Assembly: GCA_043764095.1 (NCBI GenBank)
Contig: JAYUKX010000141.1
Coordinates: 157,015 to 221,014, forward strand
DNA from: M3007 sp043764095
GTDB taxonomy: Bacteria; Bacteroidota; Bacteroidia; Chitinophagales; Saprospiraceae
Reading direction: 5' to 3'
Length of the DNA: 64,000 bases
Shown here one piece after another: positions 55,192 to 63,790 of this stretch (positions are counted from its first letter, which is position 1; the number at the start of each line of letters is the position of its first letter). Made by a program: the position numbers and the translations under genes. The notes beneath the pieces were generated by a model. The model saw only the letters and a list, made by a program, of their open reading frames with translations. It was not told the origin of the DNA and ran no database searches.

Positions 55192-56802
55192 TTACCCCAC
55201 CAACTCACAAGCAGCCTTCACAAATTTTACAAACAAAGGATGAGGCCGCTCCACGGTACTCTTCAATTCAGGGTGAAATTGTACACCAATAAACCAAGGA
55301 TGGTCTTTTAATTCCACGATTTCGACCAAATTAGTTTCTGGATTGATACCAGTAAATAACATACCCGCTTTCTCAAATGCTTCGCGGTATGCATTATTAA
55401 ACTCCCAGCGGTGCCGATGCCGCTCGCTGATATGCGCACTGTGGTAAGCATCGTAAGTACGTGTTTTTTTCTTTACTTCACACGGATAAGCACCCAAACG
55501 CATCGTTCCGCCTTTGGCATGTACGTCTTTTTGATCCGACATTAAATCAATAATCGGATTAGTGGTGTTTTCATTTACCTCCGTAGAAGCCGCATCCGCA
55601 TGGCCCAGTACATTTCGGGCAAATTCAATGCAGGCGCACTGCATGCCCAAGCAAATACCAAAGAACGGAATTTTATTTTCGCGGGCGAAACGAATGGCCG
55701 ACAACTTACCTTCAATACCTCGCGCACCAAAACCAGGTGCCACTAAAATACCTTTTAAGCCTTCCAGCATTTTGGAGACCGTCTTGTAATTACCTTCTAA
55801 TTCTTCGGCATGAATAGGTATGACGCGCACCTTGCACTCGTTCATCGCACCTGCGTGCACAAAAGATTCGTAGATGGATTTATAGGCATCGGGTAACTCG
55901 TTGTACTTGCCAATGAGCCCTATTTTGACTTCTTTGGTCGGGTTTTTGAGTTTCCCTAAGAACGACTTCCAAGAGGCCAGATCTGGTTCGCGGCGATCGC
56001 TCAGGTGCAATTTAGAGATCACTACAGCATCCAAGCGTTCTTTAAGCATGAGCAACGGCACATCATAAATGCTTTCGGCATCCAATGCCTCAATCACAGA
56101 ACTGGTCTCTACATTGCAGAATTGCGCCATTTTGCGGCGAATATCCATGCTAATGGCGTGTTCCGAACGGCAAACCAAAATATCGGGCTGCACACCAAGG
56201 CTTAGCAATTCCTTTACAGAGTGCTGTGTGGGTTTTGTTTTGAGTTCGCCTGCGGCTTTTAAGAATGGCACTAAAGTAAGGTGAATCACTAGACAATTAT
56301 CGCGCCCGAGTTCCCAGCGCAATTGGCGTACCGATTCCACATATGGAAGTGATTCAATATCGCCTACAGTACCGCCCAATTCGGTGAGTACAATATCGTA
56401 ATTGCCATTTTGGGCCAATAACTGCATACGGCGTTTGATCTCGTCGGTGATATGTGGGATTACCTGTACGGTTTTACCCAAATAAGCACCTTCGCGCTCT
56501 TTGTTAATAACGGTTTGATACACCGAGCCGGTGGTCACGTTATTGCCTTGTGAGGTGGGGACGTTTAAAAAACGTTCGTAATGCCCCAAATCGAGATCCG
56601 TTTCCGCGCCATCATCTGTGACATAGCATTCGCCATGTTCATAGGGGTTGAGGGTGCCGGGATCAACGTTGATATAAGGATCGAACTTCTGGATAGTGAC
56701 GGAAAAACCGCGTGCTTGAAGCAATTTGGCGAGTGAAGCGCATAAAATACCTTTTCCCAGGGATGAGGTAACGCCACCCGTAACAAATATATATTTTGTC
56801 AT
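55192..56802 (-). CDS. pyrG: CTP synthase PyrG
   Basis: PyrG aminates UTP to CTP with glutamine and ATP. The synthetase domain (about residues 1-265) starts TKYIFVTGGVTSSLGKG and includes GTVGDIESLPY. The class I glutamine amidotransferase domain (about 295-536) has the nucleophile in PFFGICLGMQ and the catalytic His-Glu in VQFHPE. The 536 residues are standard. A TACCTTTG -7 box at 56835-56828 precedes the ATG by 25 bp and is shared back-to-back with the lipB side. Confidence 0.97.
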   Translation of the reverse strand: MTKYIFVTGGVTSSLGKGILCASLAKLLQARGFSVTIQKFDPYINVDPGTLNPYEHGECYVTDDGAETDLDLGHYERFLNVPTSQGNNVTTGSVYQTVINKEREGAYLGKTVQVIPHITDEIKRRMQLLAQNGNYDIVLTELGGTVGDIESLPYVESVRQLRWELGRDNCLVIHLTLVPFLKAAGELKTKPTQHSVKELLSLGVQPDILVCRSEHAISMDIRRKMAQFCNVETSSVIEALDAESIYDVPLLMLKERLDAVVISKLHLSDRREPDLASWKSFLGKLKNPTKEVKIGLIGKYNELPDAYKSIYESFVHAGAMNECKVRVIPIHAEELEGNYKTVSKMLEGLKGILVAPGFGARGIEGKLSAIRFARENKIPFFGICLGMQCACIEFARNVLGHADAASTEVNENTTNPIIDLMSDQKDVHAKGGTMRLGAYPCEVKKKTRTYDAYHSAHISERHRHRWEFNNAYREAFEKAGMLFTGINPETNLVEIVELKDHPWFIGVQFHPELKSTVERPHPLFVKFVKAACELVG

Positions 56803-56865
56803 GAACTGTTTGTAATGTTACGGGATGCAAAGGTAGCAGTATTGTCCGTATCTTTGCACCTTCTG

Positions 56866-57618
56866 ATGAAAGAAAAAGAAATTGTCTTGTACGAAGACCT
56901 CCAAAACATGGGTTACCAGCAAGCCTGGGACTACCAATCACTCGTACTTAAATCATTGGTGGACAACAAGTTAGCACACCGTGGCGAACCATCTAAATCG
57001 TATCCACAGGCGCACAAACTTTTATTGGTAGAGCATCCACATGTTTACACCCTTGGCCGGAGCGGGAGTATCGAAAACCTGCTTTTGAACGAACAGGAAC
57101 TCGCCGAGCGGCATATTGAGTTCTTTCCAATCAACCGTGGCGGCGATATTACGTACCACGGCCCCGGGCAATTGGTAGGCTACCCTATCCTCGATCTGGA
57201 CTGCTTTTTCACCGATGTACACCGTTATGTGCGGTGTATTGAGGAGGTCATAATTCGGGTATTAGCCGAGTACCAAATAGAAGGATCCAGAATTGATGGC
57301 TACACTGGAGTTTGGATTGAAAACAACCCCATGTTTCCAAAAGACCACCCTGATTTTAATAAAAAAAGGAAAATTTGCGCCATTGGCGTGCATTTGAGCC
57401 GATGGGTCACTTTGCATGGCTGGGCATTTAATGTAAACACAGATTTGCAGTATTTTGGCTATATCGTACCCTGTGGTATTGTGGACGAGGATAAAACAGT
57501 CACTTCGCTGGCGCAAGAACTTGGGCGTGCGATAGATATGGCGGAAGTAAAGGAGCGGGTGCTAAGACACTTTGGGGAGGTATTTGAAGCAGAAATTACT
57601 ACACTTACCCACGACTAA
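56866..57618 (+). CDS. lipB: Octanoyltransferase LipB
   Basis: LipB moves octanoyl from acyl carrier protein to lipoyl domains in lipoic acid synthesis. Key segments: HVYTLGRSG, NRGGDITYHGPGQLVGYPI, KICAIGVHLSRWVTLHGWAF (with the active-site Lys) and VPCGI (active-site Cys). The start ATG at 56866 gives MKEKEIVLYEDLQNMGYQQA and 250 residues, better than the in-frame one at 56815, which lies on the -7 boxes. A TATCTTTG -7 box (56849-56856) is 9 bp before the ATG. Divergent from pyrG; the 3' end overlaps the next convergent gene by 14 bp. Confidence 0.95.
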   Translation: MKEKEIVLYEDLQNMGYQQAWDYQSLVLKSLVDNKLAHRGEPSKSYPQAHKLLLVEHPHVYTLGRSGSIENLLLNEQELAERHIEFFPINRGGDITYHGPGQLVGYPILDLDCFFTDVHRYVRCIEEVIIRVLAEYQIEGSRIDGYTGVWIENNPMFPKDHPDFNKKRKICAIGVHLSRWVTLHGWAFNVNTDLQYFGYIVPCGIVDEDKTVTSLAQELGRAIDMAEVKERVLRHFGEVFEAEITTLTHD

Positions 57619-57958
57619 CAAGTCCTTTGCCAAGTACCCCTGTCAAGGTGCCAAATCCAGCCAACACGCCCCCCATAGTTCCGGTAATCAACAGCATATA
57701 AACACTGTTCAAATGGCCAATTAACTCGCCCATTTTATCGGCTAGCATACCTGCATTTACAAAATTGAAGAAAAAAGCACTGCCCCACCAAAGCAGGAAA
57801 CCCGCCGCAAACCCAACGGCATAAGCTTTACCCGATGATACTGGGAATAAAAAACCTGCTAAAACACCGCCAACAGCAGTCATCCAAAAAGGCAGGTTAA
57901 AAAAACTAAGCGCACCTACTATTATAATGATGGCCGGAATTAAAATTATATTTTTCAT
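57605..57958 (-). CDS. Small membrane protein, unknown
   Basis: The 117-residue protein has about four hydrophobic segments with many Gly and Ala (VGGVLAGFLFPVSSGKAYAVG, AGFLLWWGSAFFFNFVNAG, TGTMGGVLAGFGTLTG). No family is recognised with certainty. It is preceded by a 223-bp spacer with hairpins and by kbl on the same strand. Its 3' end overlaps lipB by 14 bp. Confidence 0.75.
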   Translation of the reverse strand: MKNIILIPAIIIIVGALSFFNLPFWMTAVGGVLAGFLFPVSSGKAYAVGFAAGFLLWWGSAFFFNFVNAGMLADKMGELIGHLNSVYMLLITGTMGGVLAGFGTLTGVLGKGLVSRG

Positions 57959-57980
57959 AATGTATGTAATGTTGAGGAAT

Positions 57981-58038
57981 GGGGAAACAGCAGACCTTAC
58001 TAATTTTGTGTTTCCCCTTTCCTAAATGAGTTTAGGAA
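57981..58038. other. Two hairpins between kbl and the small membrane protein gene
   Basis: GGGGAAACA (57981-57989) with TGTTTCCCC (58009-58017), and TTCCTAA (58019-58025) with TTAGGAA (58032-58038). They lie downstream of kbl on the minus strand and in front of the gene starting at 57958, so they could be terminators or a leader structure. Confidence 0.45.
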
Positions 58039-58181
58039 CGTTAAAATAATAACTTTCTCTTTTTGGGTAGATTAGTTTTTGCTCAGACAAATATCTTTTC
58101 GTGCGAATAGTGGGGCTATTTAAACGAAAAGATAGGCTGGATGAGCGAGAAGGAATCAGCCAAAATGGGGAAGTTATTGTT

Positions 58182-59384
58182 TTATCGTTCCTTTATAACG
58201 CCGAGCAATTTGCCTACTTTGGTAAATGCAGCCACTGCTTTTTCCAAATGTTCTTGCTCATGTGCTGCTGATAATTGTACTCTGATACGCGCTTTGCCCT
58301 GTGCCACTACCGGATAAAAGAAGCCAATAACATAGATTCCTTCCGCCAATAATGCTTTAGCAAACTGCTGCGCCAAAGGTGCTTCGTACAACATAATTGG
58401 AACAATGGGGTGATCACCGGGTAGAATATCAAATCCGGCATTGGTCATCGCCTCGCGGAAATAACGCGTATTGTGCTCCAATTTATCGCGCAACGCCGTA
58501 CTAGAACTTAGTAAATCAATCACTTCTATACTCGCGCCCACAATGGATGGCGCCAAAGTATTGGAAAACAAATATGGACGCGAACGCTGGCGCAACATAT
58601 CCACAATTTCTTTTCTTGCCGACGTAAAACCGCCTAACGCTCCCCCCAGTGCTTTACCCAAAGTGCCAGTGATGATATCCACGCGCCCCATTACATTGCG
58701 GTATTCGTGCGTACCGCGACCAGTTTGGCCTAAAAAGCCAGAAGCATGGCATTCGTCAATACCCACCATGGCTTCGTATTGATCGGCTAAATCGCATATT
58801 TTATCCAGTCGCGCAATGGTGCCGTCCATCGAAAAAGCGCCATCTGTGAAGATTAGAATCCTGCGTGCGCCACCCGTACGGGCTTCCTTGAGGCAATCCT
58901 CCAACGCGTTCATGTCGTTGTGTTTGTACCTAAATCTACGCGCTTTACACAACCGAATACCATCAATAATAGAGGCATGGTTCAGTTCGTCACTGATAAT
59001 GGCATCTTGCTCGCCCAACAATGGCTCGAACAAACCGCCATTGGCATCAAAAGCCGCAGCGTACAGAATGGTATCTTCTGTGCCTAGAAACTCGGCAATT
59101 TTGCGCTCGAGGGTTTTGTGCAAATCTTGGGTACCGCAAATAAATCGTACCGACGACATACCGTACCCATGCGAACGAATCGCCTCAATAGCCGCTTCTA
59201 TCACGGCAGGATGACTGGAAAGTCCTAAATAGTTGTTGGCGCAAAAATTTAACACCTGTTTTTGCTCCGTCGTATCAATTACCGGCCCCTGTTGGGAGGT
59301 AATAATACGTTCTTCTTTGTATAAACCTGCTGAGCGGATATCATCCAACTCTTTTTGTAACTCTTTTTGTACGTTTTGATACAT
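58182..59384 (-). CDS. kbl: Glycine C-acetyltransferase (2-amino-3-ketobutyrate CoA ligase)
   Basis: A PLP-dependent alpha-oxoamine synthase that splits 2-amino-3-ketobutyrate to glycine and acetyl-CoA in threonine degradation. The 400 residues from MYQNVQKELQKELDDI match Kbl; a start at 59516 would add 44 unrelated residues. Motifs: NFCANNYLGLSSHP, HASIIDGIRLCKA, GIDECHASGFLGQTGRG, TGTLGKALGG with the PLP lysine (about residue 241). Serine palmitoyltransferase and KBL belong to the same family; the length and N-terminus fit Kbl. No tdh (threonine dehydrogenase) gene is adjacent. It is divergent from gapA. Confidence 0.9.
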   Translation of the reverse strand: MYQNVQKELQKELDDIRSAGLYKEERIITSQQGPVIDTTEQKQVLNFCANNYLGLSSHPAVIEAAIEAIRSHGYGMSSVRFICGTQDLHKTLERKIAEFLGTEDTILYAAAFDANGGLFEPLLGEQDAIISDELNHASIIDGIRLCKARRFRYKHNDMNALEDCLKEARTGGARRILIFTDGAFSMDGTIARLDKICDLADQYEAMVGIDECHASGFLGQTGRGTHEYRNVMGRVDIITGTLGKALGGALGGFTSARKEIVDMLRQRSRPYLFSNTLAPSIVGASIEVIDLLSSSTALRDKLEHNTRYFREAMTNAGFDILPGDHPIVPIMLYEAPLAQQFAKALLAEGIYVIGFFYPVVAQGKARIRVQLSAAHEQEHLEKAVAAFTKVGKLLGVIKER

Positions 59385-59522
59385 AATTTGACTGAATTTG
59401 TGATGGCTAGGTGCAAATGTCATTAACTTTTCAAAAATATTGGGAAAAAAATAATTGAAAAGGGAAAAACAGGTACTTTTGCGGCCTAATTTTGGAATAT
59501 CTATCAATAAATTCATAAAAAA

Positions 59523-60515
59523 ATGGCAAAAAAACGTATCGCTATCAACGGCTTTGGCCGCATTGGACGCTTAACATTCCGTAACTTGGTGAAAGATCCA
59601 AACGTAGAAGTTGTAGCAATAAATGACCTTACAGACAACGCAACACTCGCCCACCTCCTCAAATATGATACCATGCACGGTAAATTTGAAGGAACAGTAA
59701 CCTCAACAGAAGATTCAATTATCGTTAATGGTAATAAAATTGCAGCGCTAGCAGTGCGCAATCCTGCCGATTTGCCTTGGGCAGCGATGGAAGTTGACGT
59801 AGTTTTGGAATGTACAGGTATTTTCTTGGATAAAGCATCAGCAGGGTTACACTTACAGGCTGGCGCAAAACGCGTGGTACTTTCTGCACCACCAAAAGCG
59901 GACGACGTGCCTACTTTTGTAATTGGTGCCAACCACCAAGATATTAAAGACACGGATTTGATTTTGTCGAATGCGTCTTGTACAACCAACTGCCTTGTTC
60001 CTATGATTATGACTTTGGACAAAGCATTTGGCGTAGAGCAGTTTTTTATGAATACGATCCATGCTTATACTGCCGATCAGAATTTGCAGGACGGACCACA
60101 CAAGGATCTCCGTCGTGCGCGTGCAGCAGCGCAAAACATCGTGCCTACTGGTACAGGTGCAGCAAAAGCCGTTGTGTTGGTAGCACCACACTTGAAAGGT
60201 AAAATTGCAGCACACTCTATGCGCATACCGGTTGCAACTGGTTCTGTAACCGATGTTGTTGCTATGATTCGCCAAACTGCAACGGTAGAAGAAATCAATG
60301 CAGCATTCAAAGCCGCAGCAGACACACACCTTCAAGGTATAATGGAATACAATACCGACGAAATCGTTTCTAGCGATATCGTTCGCAATACCCACTCTTG
60401 CGTTTTTGACGCTCCACTTACCCAAGTAAATGGCAACACTTGCCGTATTGTGGGTTGGTACGATAACGAAGCAGGTTATTCTGCGCGTTTGGCACAATTG
60501 GCGGCAATGGTTTAG
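59523..60515 (+). CDS. gapA: Glyceraldehyde-3-phosphate dehydrogenase, type I
   Basis: GAPDH oxidises glyceraldehyde 3-phosphate in glycolysis. The NAD-binding start INGFGRIGRL, the active-site SNASCTTNC with Cys153, and the C-terminal GWYDNEAGYSARL are all canonical; His is in NTIHAYT. The 330 residues are standard. A TACTTTTG -7 box (59474-59481) lies 41 bp before the ATG, with a possible TTG 16 bp further upstream, so the promoter call is weak. It is followed by an 80-base imperfect palindrome and a repeat-rich spacer before pgk. Confidence 0.97.
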   Translation: MAKKRIAINGFGRIGRLTFRNLVKDPNVEVVAINDLTDNATLAHLLKYDTMHGKFEGTVTSTEDSIIVNGNKIAALAVRNPADLPWAAMEVDVVLECTGIFLDKASAGLHLQAGAKRVVLSAPPKADDVPTFVIGANHQDIKDTDLILSNASCTTNCLVPMIMTLDKAFGVEQFFMNTIHAYTADQNLQDGPHKDLRRARAAAQNIVPTGTGAAKAVVLVAPHLKGKIAAHSMRIPVATGSVTDVVAMIRQTATVEEINAAFKAAADTHLQGIMEYNTDEIVSSDIVRNTHSCVFDAPLTQVNGNTCRIVGWYDNEAGYSARLAQLAAMV

Positions 60516-60530
60516 TTTTGCGTGGTGGGG

Positions 60531-60612
60531 CTGTTTCACCCCTACTATAACATTGAACGTTTAAATTTTAAAATATTAAACGCTTAATTTTACAGTAGTG
60601 GTGAGACAGGCT
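60531..60612. repeat. Imperfect palindrome after gapA
   Basis: Segment 60531-60565 is roughly reverse-complementary to 60577-60612 (outer TTTCACCCCTACTAT against AGTAGTGGTGAGA, inner CGTTTAA against TTAAACG), about 35 bp with scattered mismatches around an 11-base AT-rich loop. It is 15 bp after the gapA stop. It may be the gapA terminator and is the first part of the repeat composite. Confidence 0.65.
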
Positions 60613-60626
60613 CATCTGTTAACAAG

Positions 60627-61131
60627 TAAGTAGTTTGCCTAAAGCAACCCACACTTCTTATTTTGCAAATAATTGATTATCAAACCATTGCAACTCAAAA
60701 AGCGTCGATTATTTAGCCCAATTACTTAGTACAATGTAAAATAAATGTCGTTAATTTATCGATAAACTAACCACGTAGTGGTTGAACTTAAATAGCCCTG
60801 AATGAAATTCGGGGTTTGTGAATGCGGTAATATTTAACAACTACGAAGTAGTTGAACTTCAACATATTATGGGCGTTTCATTGAGTTCAACCCCTTACAG
60901 GGTTGCGAAACATACACTTACACATCGAACCCCGAATTTCATTCAGGGCTAATCAAGTTCAACCACTACGTGGTTCGTCTTTCCCTAAGTCGTCAACTTA
61001 GAGAATTGCAAAATAATATATCGAACCTGACCCGATATAAGTAGTTCGCCTCAAAGAATCGACACTTCCTATTTTGCAAATAGTTGATTGTCGAACCGTT
61101 TTTAATTCAAGAAGTGCCGATTATTTAGCCC
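60627..61131. repeat. Composite repeat element between gapA and pgk
   Basis: Outer direct repeats of about 93 bp (60627-60719 and 61038-61131), roughly 80% alike, share ATTTTGCAAATA, TTGATT and CGATTATTTAGCCC. Inside are inverted arms of about 50 bp (60769-60817 and 60926-60975), containing AACCACGTAGTGGTTGAACT and CCCTGAATGAAATTCGGGG in each arm with few mismatches. Between these are the smaller hairpins CAACTAC-GAA-GTAGTTG (60838-60854) and AACCCC-TTACA-GGGTT (60889-60905). No gene is seen in the 650-bp spacer 60516-61165. Confidence 0.85.
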
Positions 61132-61165
61132 GGCCTACATATCACGCTCATATCTAAAAAAAAAT

Positions 61166-62368
61166 ATGAAATTAAATTTTAAAGATCAAAAAGCATTGGT
61201 GCGGGTTGACTTCAACGTGCCATTGGACAAGCAGTACAACATCACCGATGATACGCGTATCCGCGAGGCATTACCTACGATACAACATATTTTGGAGCAA
61301 GGTGGATCTGCTATTTTGATGTCGCACTTAGGGCGACCGTTGGATAAGCTCAATGCAGATGGAAGCATCAATAAAGAGAAGTTCACCTTGAACCACTTGG
61401 TGAAATACTTGAAAAAGAAATTAAAAACCAAGGTGCATTTTGCGGACGATTGTGTAGGCAAAAGTGCTGTCAAAAAAGCAGCCGCTTTAAAACCAGGTGA
61501 AGTGCTGTTGTTGGAAAACACGCGTTTTCATCCCGAGGAAGAAAAAGGCGACGAAGCATTTGCAAAGAAACTTGCGGCATTGGGTACTATGTATGTCAAT
61601 GACGCTTTTGGTACGGCACACCGCGCACACGCCAGCACAACGGTAGTTGCACATTATTTTGACAAAAATCATAAGTGCTTTGGCATGTTGATGGACCGCG
61701 AAATTGAAAACGCCAGCCGTGCGATGAAAAACCCTGCCAAACCAGTAACTTGTGTAACTGGCGGTTCTAAGGTAAGCGACAAGATCATGCTCCTCGAAAC
61801 ATTCCTCGATTATGCGGACAATATTTTGATCGGTGGTGCAATGGCTTACACCTTCTTTTTGGCTAAAAAAGGCGCTGTAGGTAATTCATTGGTAGAAACC
61901 GACAAGTTAAAAACAGCGGTGGAATTCCTTAAAAAGGCAAAGATCGCTGGTGTAAAAGTAGTATTGCCTAAAGATTCCATTTGCGCCGACAAATTTGCAG
62001 CAGATGCAGCGACTCAGATTACCAATAGCAACCAAATCCCCAATAATTGGATGGGTTTGGATATTGGCCCTGCGGCTGCACGCCAATTTGCGGGTATTAT
62101 CCGCAAGAGCCAAACCATTATTTGGAATGGCCCAATGGGTGTTTTTGAAATGCCCGCTTTTGCCGAAGGTACAAAAATTGTAGCCAAAGCCTGCGCAGCA
62201 GCGACGAAAAAAGGTGCATTCTGTATGGTCGGTGGCGGCGATTCAGTTGCGGCTGTCAATCAACTCAAACTGGCTAAAAAAGTAAGTTTTGTTTCCACTG
62301 GTGGTGGTGCAATGCTGGAGTTTTTGGAAGGTAAAGAATTGCCGGGTATTAAGGCGATGAATGAGTAG
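61166..62368 (+). CDS. pgk: Phosphoglycerate kinase
   Basis: Pgk transfers a phosphate from 1,3-bisphosphoglycerate to ADP. Motifs: ALVRVDFNVPLDKQ, MSHLGRP, ENTRFHPEEEKGDE, VNDAFGTAHRAHASTT, TGGSKVSDKI, NGPMGVFEMPAFAEGT and GGGDSVAAV near the C-terminus. The 400 residues are standard. It follows gapA in the usual order, but a 650-bp repeat-rich spacer separates them, so separate transcription is likely. Confidence 0.97.
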   Translation: MKLNFKDQKALVRVDFNVPLDKQYNITDDTRIREALPTIQHILEQGGSAILMSHLGRPLDKLNADGSINKEKFTLNHLVKYLKKKLKTKVHFADDCVGKSAVKKAAALKPGEVLLLENTRFHPEEEKGDEAFAKKLAALGTMYVNDAFGTAHRAHASTTVVAHYFDKNHKCFGMLMDREIENASRAMKNPAKPVTCVTGGSKVSDKIMLLETFLDYADNILIGGAMAYTFFLAKKGAVGNSLVETDKLKTAVEFLKKAKIAGVKVVLPKDSICADKFAADAATQITNSNQIPNNWMGLDIGPAAARQFAGIIRKSQTIIWNGPMGVFEMPAFAEGTKIVAKACAAATKKGAFCMVGGGDSVAAVNQLKLAKKVSFVSTGGGAMLEFLEGKELPGIKAMNE

Positions 62369-62411
62369 GATTTTTGACTCTTGTTAGAGATTAATTTTTA
62401 TCAAAAATATA

Positions 62412-62450
62412 TAAGATGAGCCATTCTGTTATGCGGAGTGGCTTATTTTT
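62412..62450 (+). terminator. Terminator of pgk
   Basis: GAGCCATTC (62418-62426) pairs with GAGTGGCTT (62436-62444) through Watson-Crick and G-T pairs and the stem extends outward to about 14 bp (AAGAT against ATTTT). A T-run follows (62446-62452). It lies 50 bp after the pgk stop and overlaps the stop of the convergent gene at 62443. Confidence 0.75.
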
Positions 62451-63090
62451 TTGGATTTGGGAGAGGGTCTGAAGGCTCGAAAAGATATTCAAACCCAAAA
62501 ACATCATTCCCTGGTTTTCTAAAGTCAAGCCACTTGATATATAAATAGTCCGGATCACCATCAAATATATGAAACCAAACAACTGCATCATACCCGTCAG
62601 GAGATGCATATTCATTGTCTGCTTGGAAAAAATATAAACCAGGGCAAAAATTTTCGTTTTTGGTGATGTATGCTTTAAATGTAAAACTGCAAAACGTTGA
62701 TATGTCCACTAATGCATTATATACACTAAATATTTCATTGGTAATTTTTATTTCTAAATTCGCCGAATCAATGATTGAATATGATGCTGTATTCCTAAAT
62801 GAAACTGTATCTTTTTGTTTTGAAATAACTGGGTAATGTATTTCAATTGGTAGTTTACGAAAACCTTTGCGGGCTAATATGCTTGGAAGGCTATCCATCA
62901 GATGACATGAATCTCGTTCTAAAACACTCATTTGATCTTGAGAAATGATAACACCATTTTCAGGCGTAGTGTTATTACAACATTTTTGAGCGTAAAGGAT
63001 CAATAAAAACACAACAAAACAGATGCTAACTATTGATATTCTTAAAACAAGAAAGCTTTTCTTTTCTAGTCCGGTGGGTTTAAATTTCAT
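62443..63090 (-). CDS. Single-pass membrane protein, unknown
   Basis: The 215-residue protein has one N-terminal membrane helix (about 13-33, VLRISIVSICFVVFLLILYA) and a mainly beta-type extracytoplasmic part with several aromatic residues near the end (VVWFHIFDGDPDYLYIKWLD). No family is recognised. Base composition is clearly lower in GC than the housekeeping genes before it. The related-looking gene at 63146 precedes it on the same strand by 55 bp, so the two are likely one operon. Confidence 0.7.
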   Translation of the reverse strand: MKFKPTGLEKKSFLVLRISIVSICFVVFLLILYAQKCCNNTTPENGVIISQDQMSVLERDSCHLMDSLPSILARKGFRKLPIEIHYPVISKQKDTVSFRNTASYSIIDSANLEIKITNEIFSVYNALVDISTFCSFTFKAYITKNENFCPGLYFFQADNEYASPDGYDAVVWFHIFDGDPDYLYIKWLDFRKPGNDVFGFEYLFEPSDPLPNPKK

Positions 63091-63145
63091 TATTGAGTTA
63101 TTTTATATATTTATTCGCTTAATGAGCGGTTTTGGTCAAATGAAG

Positions 63146-63790
63146 TTATCTCTTTTTGTATTTATAGTCTTTTATTTTGCAGACATTGAGTATGTTTTGA
63201 ATATTGCTATAATATATTGAATCTTTAAAAAGATGACGCTTTAATTCAATTTCTTGGTTTCCTGAACGTGCCTTTATTTTCCATGTCTCAGGGTCTAATA
63301 AATGTATATCTTCATCTTTGTCGGGTAGTTCCCAAATTGTATTTGTAAAAAAAGTATTAATTTCTTTATTTTTTGGCCGGATAATCAATTTCTTTGGCAA
63401 TGGATATGAATAACTTATGGTATCCTTTGACCCCGGAAAAGCCATTTTTAATACTTTAGTATTTTTATTTACTTTTTTGTGGCTATTTAAAGGAGGTAAG
63501 TCATAATCAAATCTATAATAGAACACAATGTCTTTAGTCGAATCACTTAAGTCCAATGTAATTACCACAAAATCTTTAAATGGGTCGCATAGCAATTCAA
63601 TTTGATAGCAGTTGAGATTATTGCAATCGTATAAGTATTCAAAATCTTTTAATTTACAGGCTTCTTGCCAGAAAAGTGGTTTTTCTTTTGGAATAACCTC
63701 CACCTTTTCTGTATCAATTCCTTTCGGAATTGGCTTTGATTCGTTCTTGCAGGAACAGAATAACAATGCTATACAGTATATATATTTCAT
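63146..63790 (-). CDS. Putative lipoprotein, unknown
   Basis: A 214-residue lipoprotein: the signal MKYIYCIALLFCSC ends in a lipobox cysteine. The mature protein has PFKDFVVITLDLSDSTKDIV and several basic and aromatic residues but no known motif. It is AT-rich like its downstream neighbour. Together they could be a cargo pair on an acquired island. The 210 bp after its start (63791-64000) show no gene; the window ends there. Confidence 0.7.
   Translation of the reverse strand: MKYIYCIALLFCSCKNESKPIPKGIDTEKVEVIPKEKPLFWQEACKLKDFEYLYDCNNLNCYQIELLCDPFKDFVVITLDLSDSTKDIVFYYRFDYDLPPLNSHKKVNKNTKVLKMAFPGSKDTISYSYPLPKKLIIRPKNKEINTFFTNTIWELPDKDEDIHLLDPETWKIKARSGNQEIELKRHLFKDSIYYSNIQNILNVCKIKDYKYKKR

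Noticed and set aside
59853..60539. 228-codon frame on the minus strand opposite gapA
   Set aside because: It is a shadow of the highly conserved gapA; the composition reflects codons of gapA read backward.
60627..61131. Insertion sequence
   Set aside because: There are direct and inverted repeats, but no transposase frame lies within, so only a non-autonomous element can be proposed.
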